From positions 203,001-267,000 of the forward strand of contig MU119259.1 in assembly GCA_014904845.1 (NCBI GenBank): DNA of 64,000 nucleotides, given 5' to 3'. The translations under genes were made by a program, and so were the position numbers. Below the pieces are notes generated by a model that did not search any database, was not told the DNA's origin, and was given only the letters and a program-made list of their open reading frames with translations. How positions within the stretch are numbered: the stretch's first letter is position 1; each line of letters begins with the position of its first letter. The DNA comes from Acephala macrosclerotiorum (lineage: Eukaryota > Ascomycota > Leotiomycetes > Helotiales > Mollisiaceae). Below are positions 48,301 through 58,499 of the stretch, one piece after another.

Positions 48301-51300
48301 TTTATTTCAAATTTCAAAATTTTAATTTTTAATTTAAATGTTTTTATCGATTTAATTAAATAATTTTAATTATAATTTTTATTATTTTTAAAAAAATAAA
48401 AATAAAAAAAATTATTAATATTAATTAATAATTGATTTAATCGTTCGATTATAAAATAATAAAATTATTTACAAAAAAAAATTTATTAAATTAATTCGTA
48501 TAAAAAACTTTTAAAATTATATTAAAATTTTTTTTAAATTTTATTAAATTTTTAAAAAATCGAAATATAGTAATATAATTATATTATTATAATATAATAC
48601 GCTTTATTTAATTTTACGTTTTATCGTATATTAATAACGAATATTTAATTGTAATTTATTTGTTATTATTAAAATAATTTTTCGTATATTTTATAAAACT
48701 CGAAATTTTTTTAAAATTTTTCGAATACGATATAAAATTCAAAATTATTAAAAGTAATTTTTATAAATATAATACGATTTAATAAATTATTTTTAGTAAA
48801 TAAAATATAATTTTAATTAAAAAAATTTTATTATTGATTTTTTTATTTTTCAATTCGATATAATATATAAAAAAATAATAATAATTTATAATATAAATTC
48901 GTTTTAATATATTTTAATTAAATCGCGAATTAATTTATATAAATTTCGTAAAACGTAAAAATTTATTTATAAAACTTTTTTTAAAATAATAAAATTTACG
49001 TTTTATTATTATCGAATAATATAATAATCGTAAAAACACTAAAAATAATTTAAAAAAAAATATTATTATTAAAATAATTTAAAAAAAAATCGAAAAAATA
49101 AAAATTTTAATAAAAAAAATATGATCGACTCGATCGAAATCTCAAAAAAAAAAAACGAATATTTATAAATAAAATATTTAAAAATAAAAATTTTAATAAA
49201 ATTAAAAATTATTAAATTTTATTAAAATTATCAATTATATAAAAATTATTATACGAAAAACTTCGAATAAAAATATTTTTAATAACGATTTTAAAATTAT
49301 AATATTTAATAAATATTTTTTATTATTAAAAACTCGTTAAAAAAATTTTTTTTAATAAAATAATTAAAATCGTAAAATTAAATTTTAAAATCGAAAAACG
49401 TTAAAATCGAATATTTAATTAATAAAATATTATTATATTCGTTATAATTCGAATATAAAATTTAAATAAAACGATTTTCGAATATTTTAAAATATTACGT
49501 TAAAAATTAATTTAAAAATAACTCGATTTACGTTTAAATATACGAATAAAAACTATTATATATAATAAATTTTATTATATTTATTAAAACGTATAAAAAT
49601 ATTATTAAATATTTTTTCGATTATTATTAAATTTTTAAATTACGTATAAAAATATTCGTAATATAATTTTATTTTAAATAAAAATAAAAATAAATTTTAA
49701 AATTTTTATAATCGAAAAAATTTTTTTTTATTAAAATATATTAAAATCGTATTTTATAAATCGTAAATATTATAATAAAAATATTTAATACGACGATTAA
49801 ATTAATCGTAAAAAAAATAAAAAAAATTAAAACGAAAAAATTTTTTTTGTTTACGAAAATTCGAATTATTAAAATATTTATTATACGTTAAAAAAAAAAA
49901 ATATACGACGATTTTGAAAAATCGAAATCGTTCGATAAAAATTTAATTCGTAATTAAATTCGAAAAATTAAATTTCGATATTATTAAAAAATACGAATAA
50001 TTCGTTATTAAATTTATTAAAAAATAATTCGTTTAAAAACGAAATTATACGATCGATTAATTATTTTATAATATAATTAATAAATTTAAAATTATCGAAT
50101 TATTCGATTATTAATTAATTTATTATACAATATTAAATATTATAATATAATTAAAATCGTTTTTTATATTTATTAATATAAAAATATATTTAATAAATCA
50201 TTATATATTAAATGTTTTTATAAATATTATAATTGATATTAATATCGTTTAACGATTTATAATTAATAAAAAATAATATTTAATTTTATAACGAATTCGA
50301 AATATTAAATTAAACGAATTTAAAATTAAAAAAATAATAATTAAATTCGAAATTAATAAAATTATTAATATTAATACGTTAATTAAACGTATTACGTTTT
50401 ACGTAGTTTTAATAAACGTATTTTATATATATATATTTTTTTAAAATATAAACGAATTTAATAATATATTTATTTAAAATAAACGATATACGTTTATTAT
50501 TAAAACGTTTAAATATTTTTAAATATTATTTAATTTATAATAATTATAAAAAATTTATAATAAAAATTGATTTTATTATTTATTATTTAATTAAAATGAA
50601 ATTTAAACGATTATATAAACGTTTTAAATATTTATCGATCGTTAAATTTATACGAGTATTAAAACGTAAAAAATATTTTATAAACTTCGAAAAAATTAAA
50701 AAATAAATTTTTTTTATTAATAATATTAAATAAATAATAAATTTATATTATACGACGATTATAATTTTAATTATTTTATTTATTTAAATATATTATAAAT
50801 CGACGAAAAATTAATATTTTAAATTGAAAACGAAATTATAATATTTTAAATTATAAGATTTTTTATTAATATATCGATAAAAAAAATATAAAACGTTTTT
50901 TAAATATATTAAATTAACGTTTATTTTAAATTATTAATATTTATTATTTATAATTTTAAAGAATTTTATAATAACGTTAAAAATATAAATATTAATTTAA
51001 AAATTATATTAATAAAGATTTATAATTGAATTAATTTAATAAAAAAATATTACGTTTTATTAAAACGTACGTATAATATATTATTTTAAAAAAAAAAATT
51101 TATAAAAAAAAACGTTTTTAAATAACGATTAAAACAATTAATAATATAATAAAATCGAATAATATTATTTTTATATTTTTTATTTTTAATATTTATTTTT
51201 AAATATTATAATATTAATTATTATTAAAATTAAAATAATAAAAAATATAATAATTATAATTTGAAAATATTACGTTATTTATTAAATTAATAACGTTTTA

Positions 51301-53090
51301 TAAATAAAAAATAATTTATGAAATTATTATTTAATTAATTTATTTAAAAAAAAATAAAAAAATAAAAATCGTATATATTTTTAATAATAAATAAAAAAAA
51401 AATATTAATTATAATTATTAAATAAATTTAAAAAAATTTATAATATTATAATAAAATTATTTTATTAAAATTTTAAATAATTCGAAAAATTATTAAAAAA
51501 AAATTTATTAAAAAATTTAAATTTAAAATTAAATTTTTTTAAAAAAAATTCGAAAACGAAAAAAAAATATATTTAATTTCTTTTATTCGATCGAAAAAAT
51601 TTCATATATTTTTAAAAAAAAATTATATTTATAAATTTTTATATTTATAAATTATTATTATTTTAAACGATTTATTTGTAATTTTTCGTAAAAAAAAAAT
51701 TAATAAATTAATTAACGAATTATTATTATTTTATTTTTATTTTTTAAATTTAAAAAAATTAATTTTTATTTAAAAAATATTATTTAAATATATATATAAT
51801 TAATAATTTTATTAATACGTATTATTTTTATTAAACTTTTAAAAATAATAACGAATAAATTTTTATTAAACGTCGTTTTTAAAATAATAATTTTTTTTTA
51901 TAAAATCTCGAAAACGAGAATATATTAATATAAAATATATAACGTTTATTATAAAAATAAAATTTTAATAAAATTTTTAATTTTCGATTTTTATTTATTT
52001 ATTATAAAAAGTAATTATATTTTATTCGAAATAATCGATATATAAATCAATAATACGTTTATTTTAAAAAATTAAATTATTAATTAAATTTATAAATTTT
52101 TTTATATTAAATACTTTATTATTATTTGGCGAGTATAAATTAATAATAAACGATATTAAAAATAAAATTGTATTCTTATAAAAAAAAAAAAAAATATATA
52201 AATTTAATTAATTCGAAATTAAATTTTTATAAAAAAACGTATTTTAAATAATATACTCGAAAAATATATATTAATTTCATTTATTAATCGAAAATTATAT
52301 ACGATATATCGATAGCGATTTAATATTAAAATCTCGAGAAAAAGCAAATTATAATATTAAATAAATAATTATAATAATAAATAAATAATTTCGATTATAA
52401 ATTTCGATTTTTTTATTTAAATTTATATTTAATAAAATTTTTCGTTTTTATAAACGATTTTTTTATTATAAATAAAAATTTTAATTCGTAAATCGAATAT
52501 ATTATCGTTTTTAATAATAAAATTTATAGTAATAAATAATTCGATTTATAAAACAATTTAACGAAATACAAAAAAATTATTCGTATTATTTTAATTTTTA
52601 AATTATACGTAATAATAATAAAAATCGATATAAAAATTTCGATTTTTATTATTTTTAATTTTATTATAAAACGATTAAAATTAAATTTAATTTTTATAAT
52701 TATTTATATCGATTTTTTTTTTACGAGTATATAATTAAATTTAATATTATTACAAAAAAAATTTTTATAATCGATATTATAATTATTAATAATCGTATAA
52801 ACGTAATTTTTTTTAAAAATTCAATAAATTATTTAAATCGTTTATTAATATTAATTATTTTAATATTAAAATATAAAAAAAAATATAACGTTTTAAAATT
52901 TAAAAATCAATCGATAAAAATAAAAATAATATTAAAAAAAATATAATTATTATTTTAATATTTTAATATTTTCGATATTTTCAATATTTTCGAGAATAAA
53001 ACTTTCGATTAATTCGAAAATTATAATTATCGAATTTAAAATTTTTTTTCTAAGTTTAATTTAATCGATTAAATATTATAATACGTAAAA

Positions 53091-54234
53091 ATGTTTCTTT
53101 CTTTACTCGACGCACATTTTGCTCCGCAGGCCTCGCAGGGGCGCCTCTGCGGGGGGCTACAAAGTCTTCGACTTTAGTAATTTACTCTTATTTTAAGTTT
53201 CAAGTCAAAAGCTCTTAATTTGAGCGTTTTATAAGCGCTTGAAGTTGGTATAGTTATTGAGGTAGTGTTTGAGATTCTGCCGGGCGGTGAGAGCAGATAA
53301 GCAGATAAGCACTTTAGTGCCTAAGGCAGAAATGCACTGCGGAGCCTCATATTACTAGGGGGACACCCCCTGGGACCCCCGTTTCTTATATCGAGTTACT
53401 ACGATCGATTCAATTAATTTAAATTACTTTCTTTAGTTTATAATTCCAGGGGGAGACCCCCTGGACCACTCTCAAGAGTTGCGCAGCTGGATTTTTAAGT
53501 GTTTTTACAGCTTGAAGCCTTAGTGCCTTAGGCAGAAACGCACTTCTAGTAAAGCATTACACTAGGGACACCCCCTGGGACCCCCGTCTCATATTAAGTT
53601 GCTACGATCGATTCAATCAATTTAGATTACTTTACTTAGCATATAATTCTAGGGGGAGACCCTTTAGGACCCCCTTTGAAAGCTGCGCAGCTATAGAGAT
53701 ATCTAGCACTTAAGTGAGTGCCTTAATGCCTAAGGCAGAAACGCACTTAGAAGAGTTGGTGTTTCTCATCGGAGCGGTTGCCGGCCTTAGTGCCTAAGGC
53801 AGAAGCGCACTTAGAAGAGTACTTAGAAGAGTTTTGCGGTCGCGATTTTTGCTGAGTGCGACTATATTCTATTGATTTGCGCAACCACAGATTAATAGAA
53901 TCGTTTAAAACTTGAAATTTGGCGGTACTTAATTGAGTTTCAACTTATTTATAAGTCTTATATGATTTGTATTAGTAAATAACTTGTAATTGTAGTCGCA
54001 TATTAATTGAAGTTTTGGTGTTTTTCATCGGATCGATTGCATATTAGTTCGAAACTACTGCGTAATTATCTTTGTTGCAAAATCTTTAATAAATTAATTA
54101 AATCGCTCTATTTGAGCACCTCAGTTAAATTTGAGTGAAATCGCTCATTGTGAGAAGTGTTGATATCACGTGCATATAGAAAAGTTGATATTAGTTCTTA
54201 AGTCGAACAAATAATAACGATTAATTTACGATTA
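53091..54234. repeat. GC-richer island with unmutated tandem hairpin repeats
   Basis: Two tandem units about 207 bp apart start at 53354 and 53561. In each, a segment of about 65-70 bp (containing TACGATCGATTCAAT) is bounded by GC-rich dyads. The first has GGGGG-ACA-CCCCC at 53358-53370, followed by TGGGACCCCC. The second is CCAGGGGG-AGA-CCCCCTGG at 53446-53464, a perfect 8-bp stem. A shorter motif, TAGTGCCTAAGGCAGAAACGCACTT, occurs with variations four times, at about 53313, 53521, 53727 and 53788. There is no open frame. Mutated relatives of the 65-70-bp segment are found across the desert, so this looks like the least mutated copy of that family. The repeat is not one I recognise. Confidence 0.75.
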
Positions 54235-56960
54235 AATTTTATTTTATTATTCGATAATAAAATAGCACGTTTATAATTATAATAAAAAAAAATTTATTTT
54301 TTATTTACGAATTAAAAAAAAAGAGTTTTTTTTAAAAAAAAAAAATTTATTAATATTAATTTAATTAAATAATCGTTTAAATAATCGATTAAATAATTTT
54401 AATTATAATTTTTATTATTTTTAATAATAATTATTTTAATATTTATTTTTTAATTTTATATTTATTTTATTTAATTATATAAATAAATAATTTTTTTTTA
54501 AAAAAAAATTAAATTAAATTATTAATATTTTATAATTTGTTTTCAAACGTATTAATAATTTTATAAATATTTGAAATTAATATAATTATTAAAAAATAAT
54601 AATTTAAAATTTTATCGAATAATAAAATCAATAAATTAATAAATTTTTAAATATTTAAAATAAAAATATATTATAAAATTTTATATTATTAAATTTTTTT
54701 TTTTGGAAATTTTTATTTTTTATATTAAATTATTATAATCGATTTAATTAATTTAAATTATTTTATTTAATATATAATTTCAAAAAAAAACTTTTAAATT
54801 TTTTTTAAAATATTGAAAAAAATCTTTTTTATTAATCGTTTTATTAAAAAATATATATATTATTAATATTATTAATTTGTTAATTAATTATTAATATTAA
54901 TAATATTAATTTAAAATCAAATATTTAAATATTCGAAATTTATAATTTAAAATATTAATTAAATTTATTATAAATTTTTTAAATAAATTTATTAAATACG
55001 TATTAAAATATTAAACTATAAAATATTAAACTACGAAAATTTTAATGTTTTTTATTAAGATTTATATACAAATTAATAATCGCACTTTATTCGATTAATT
55101 ATTGAAAATATCGAAAAAATAAATAAAAATAAAAATTGAAAATATTAACGCTATTTAAAATCTAATTATAGAATCGATCGATTCAAAAAAAGTTTATACG
55201 CGTAAAGAATACTAGTAAATACTGCGAGCGAGTACTGCGAGCGAGTATTGATCGATATTAAGAGTTTAAAGTGAAATACTTAAAGATTGAGCGATTCAAT
55301 TGATTAAATATAATTGTATAAATATCGCTCGCAATCGTCTGTAGTCGTTCGAGAGTCGAGAGTTTTAATGTTCTTATTGGTCCGAATCCACTTACTAATC
55401 GATTATTATTAGACGTTAAAAATTTGAACATGCAATTACTACGTAGCGTGTATTATTAATAAACCGTTAATACTATTGATAAATAATTAATAATAAAAAT
55501 TTTTCTTAATAAAATTATATAATTATTTCAATATTTCAATATTTTAATATTTTAAATAAAAAATTTTTTTTAATAAAATTTTATATTAAATTATTACAAT
55601 TAATTTTATTAATTATAAATATTTATTACGATTATATTTATTAAAAAAAAACTTTTTAAAAAAATTTTTAAAAATTATATAATTATAAAATTAATAAAAT
55701 AAAATAAAATAAATTTTAAATTTAAATTTATTATTAAATAATAAAATTAATTAAAAAAAAAATTTATTTTAATAAATTATATTTTTCGAATATAAATTTT
55801 TTTTTTTAATTTTAATTAAAAAATTTTATATTTATTTTAATTTTTTATATTTATTTTTATTTTTATTAATTAAATAAAAAATTAAAAAAATTTTATAATA
55901 TTTATTTAATATTGAAATTTTAATTTATTATTAATATTAAATTTATTTAAATTTATTTAATAAATTTATAATTAATTTAATATATTATATAATAAATTTT
56001 TTTTTTTAATTTTAAAATTGTTTTTATATTAAATTTTTATTTAAATTTTTAATAAATTTTTTAATTAATAAAATAAAAAAAAATATTTTAATATATTTTT
56101 AAAAAAAAAAAATTTAATATATTAATTTTTTAATATTTAAAATAAAAACGTATTTTTAAAATTATTTTTTTTAAAATTTTTGTTTTTTATATCGAATTAT
56201 TATAATTAATTTAATCGATTTAAATTATTTTTTTTAATATATAATTTCAAAAAAAAAAAATTTTAAAATTTTTTTTAAAAATTATATAATTTTAAAAAAG
56301 AAAATTTAAAATTTTTTTTGAAAATTATATAATTATAAAAATATTTAATATTTAAATAAATATTTTAATATTTAAAATTAAAATATATTTAAAAAAAAAT
56401 TTATAATTACGATTTTTATTAAATACGATTATATTTTATTAATTTACGTAATAATAAATTAATAAAATTATTTAAAATTTAAAATTTTAATTTATTTATA
56501 AATTTTATATAATTTAAATTAATTGATTAATAAATAAAAATTATAAATTAATTATAATTATAAGATTTTAATATTTTTTATTAAAATAATTATATATTAT
56601 TTCAAAGTTTCATATTTATAAAATTCTTAATAAATTAATTAAATTATTATATTTAAATATTTTAATTAAATTTAAATAAAATTATTTATAATTAAAATAA
56701 TTTATATTATATAAATAATATATAATTTAATAAAAATTAATATTAGTTTTTAAAACGAACGATTAATTAAAATATATTATTTTTAATATTTAATATTTTT
56801 ATAATTTAAAATTTTTTATAAAAATTTTTATAAAATAATTTTAATTTTATATTAAAAAATTATAAAAAAAAAATTTTTATTTATATTAATAAAATTAATA
56901 CGAATAAAAATTTTATAATTAAAAGTTTTATATTATTTTAAAGTTTATATCGTTAAAAAC
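54235..56960. repeat. RIP-type AT-rich DNA with copies of the 207-bp repeat family
   Basis: Almost only A and T with CG pairs. Mutated copies of the hairpin-bounded segment lie at about 54712-54780, 55575-55620 and 56181-56248. A partly preserved stretch at 55190-55450 keeps ordinary dinucleotides and a short direct repeat (TACTGCGAGCGAG twice, near 55217-55244). The end at 56400-56770 is the left arm of an inverted repeat around the gene at 57084. No gene is seen. Confidence 0.8.
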
Positions 56961-57013
56961 AAAGTATAGCGCGAAGTACAAAGAATATTTTATTATATTC
57001 TTTAAACGAGCCC

Positions 57014-57032
57014 ACCTAGTTCCACGTGACTA
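57014..57032. promoter_or_regulatory. Dyad with CACGTG core upstream of the island gene
   Basis: CCTAGT and ACTAGG arms surround TCCACGTG, about 55 bp upstream of the first ATG. It is one of the few unmutated non-coding sequences around this gene. A bHLH-type binding site is possible. This is inference from the sequence alone. Confidence 0.3.
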
Positions 57033-57083
57033 GGCAGGACTATCCTGACAAGTCCTATTATTCAAGCAAACACAAAATTTAGG

Positions 57084-58292
57084 ATGCCTTCGCAAAAGAC
57101 TATCGATATGGCCAGCAGCAATGTACACCAGCCTGTCCCCCACTTCCCCCAGACCAGAATGACGGTTGAACAAAAGGCGCTGCACCAGCGCATTATGGCA
57201 GCAGCAGACCCAGCATCGGTCACGCGGGCTGAGAGGAACCAGATATACCTGCGTCCCCCTCCAGATGAAGAGGACCGTCTCTGCAGAGAGAAAGTCGGCC
57301 TCACCATGGCGGAGCTCAAGGACAAAGTCATGACCAGCCCAGACACTCTAACCGAAGCTGAGACCGACATCATCATCCGTGGTGCGAGCTATGATCGAGA
57401 TGTACCCAACAGTGGCACAAATGCCCTATGGGTTTTTCATCTCCTACCTGACGAATATGAGCTTGCCCAGCAAGTCCGCGTTCTCTTGGCTAACGACTAC
57501 GACAATGAGGTGGGCCGTCGCGCGCACAACCGTACCAGGGCTTTCGACCAGGACAGGGCCGAGCGGCTTGCCCAGAAGCGAAAAGAACGCGCCGCGGACC
57601 AGGCAGCGAAATTGAAGGCAACTCGGCCTCAATGGCTGCACGACATGTTTGACGCAAAGCTGCCTCAATGGGGCTTTGTTATTTTCCGGACCACGTACGG
57701 CGAGGGAACCGAACAGAAATGGCAAGGGTTCCGGTCGATTTACTACAATACCATGATCACACAGCTTCATCAGTGTTGGAGAAGAGCAGCCAGTCTATGT
57801 TCTACGCACCATCCGGTCTTAGTTTCTGATCCGTCACTTGATGGGGCGGATGTTGGCGCTTTGCGACAACGATTCAAGGCAATGAGGAAGCGGAACGAGA
57901 TCCCAAACCGCATAGCGACGGACTGCTTTTTGGTAGTGGACGAGGCAGTTCTAAACCACCGTGTTATATCGTCAAAGACCCCATATCAAGCCAAGGCCCC
58001 CGGAGAACTGGACCCGTGGCAGGATACTTTGTCCCTGAGAGCTGTCGATCCGGACCACGACGTTTCGGCGCCTGTCCCATCCAAAGGAAAGTTGTCTGGC
58101 TTTGAAGGAGAGATTACCATTCCGCTCCCCAAAGTCTTTGACTGGTTGTACTATTGTTTCCTTGCTAAAAGTGAGGATTGGGAGACGAGATACAAAGTGA
58201 CCAAGGCAGGACCCGCTGAAATGATGGTCAGTACTATTTATTCCTTCGCTTCTTGGACCAACATCCGAGATCACACCTACCTCGTCTTATGA
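57084..58292 (+). CDS. Intact unknown gene inside the AT-rich desert
   Basis: Uninterrupted 402-codon frame with normal GC content, surrounded on both sides by DNA reduced to A and T. The N-terminal part is hydrophilic, with a charged helical stretch at about 150-190 (DRAERLAQKRKERAADQAAK). A central domain begins LPQWGFVIFRTTYGEGTEQKWQ, followed by FLVVDEAVLNHRV and FDWLYYCFLAKSEDWETRYK. The WGFVIFR-TYG pattern resembles a family of uncharacterised proteins common in plant-associated ascomycetes, but I cannot confirm it. No signal peptide or membrane segment. A GTCAGT donor at 58227 and TAG acceptor near 58315 could replace the last 22 codons with a different short tail ending before 58380. 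Start: ATG 57084, with a second in-frame ATG at 57108. Confidence 0.82.
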   Translation: MPSQKTIDMASSNVHQPVPHFPQTRMTVEQKALHQRIMAAADPASVTRAERNQIYLRPPPDEEDRLCREKVGLTMAELKDKVMTSPDTLTEAETDIIIRGASYDRDVPNSGTNALWVFHLLPDEYELAQQVRVLLANDYDNEVGRRAHNRTRAFDQDRAERLAQKRKERAADQAAKLKATRPQWLHDMFDAKLPQWGFVIFRTTYGEGTEQKWQGFRSIYYNTMITQLHQCWRRAASLCSTHHPVLVSDPSLDGADVGALRQRFKAMRKRNEIPNRIATDCFLVVDEAVLNHRVISSKTPYQAKAPGELDPWQDTLSLRAVDPDHDVSAPVPSKGKLSGFEGEITIPLPKVFDWLYYCFLAKSEDWETRYKVTKAGPAEMMVSTIYSFASWTNIRDHTYLVL

Positions 58293-58464
58293 ATACCGAT
58301 ACTGAAATGTTGCTAGGATCCTTCATCTCCATATCCAGCATATCGTTCAGGAATAGAACTCCCGCTACGCTGAATGGTTGGATAGCCCTAAGATGCTTAT
58401 TCTCTGCACTATAGCCTTAGAATGAAAATCCAGTGTTAATTTGATTTGATTATATTATACTTTA

Positions 58465-58481
58465 CGATGTCTAAGACATCG
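58465..58481. repeat. Perfect 17-bp palindrome at the island's right edge
   Basis: CGATGTCT-A-AGACATCG. It marks roughly where normal base composition ends and AT-rich DNA resumes. It could be chance, a hairpin in the 3' transcript, or an element end. Confidence 0.5.
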
Positions 58482-58499
58482 CTTACCGTCGTAGGTTTT

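Larger units (their letters stand above)
33104..53090. repeat. RIP-type AT-rich desert with degraded repeats
   Basis: About 20 kb made almost entirely of A and T with no open frame. In most of it the remaining C and G occur mainly as CG pairs, and CA, CC and CT are nearly absent on both strands. This is expected when C-to-T mutation avoids CpG, as in RIP. Several repeats are still alignable: a mutated tandem array of about 190-bp units at 45.37-45.80 kb, a segment at 45.93-46.15 kb that recurs at 56.40-56.60 kb, and a TCGTAAAAACG-type palindromic box at 34.28, 47.60 (inverted) and 48.24 kb. No gene, RNA or intact transposon is seen. Confidence 0.85.

Noticed and set aside
53340..53670. Mitochondrial DNA insertion, suggested by GC clusters in AT-rich sequence
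   Set aside because: No mitochondrial gene or rRNA can be read, and the same repeat has mutated relatives in both orientations nearby, which fits a nuclear repeat.
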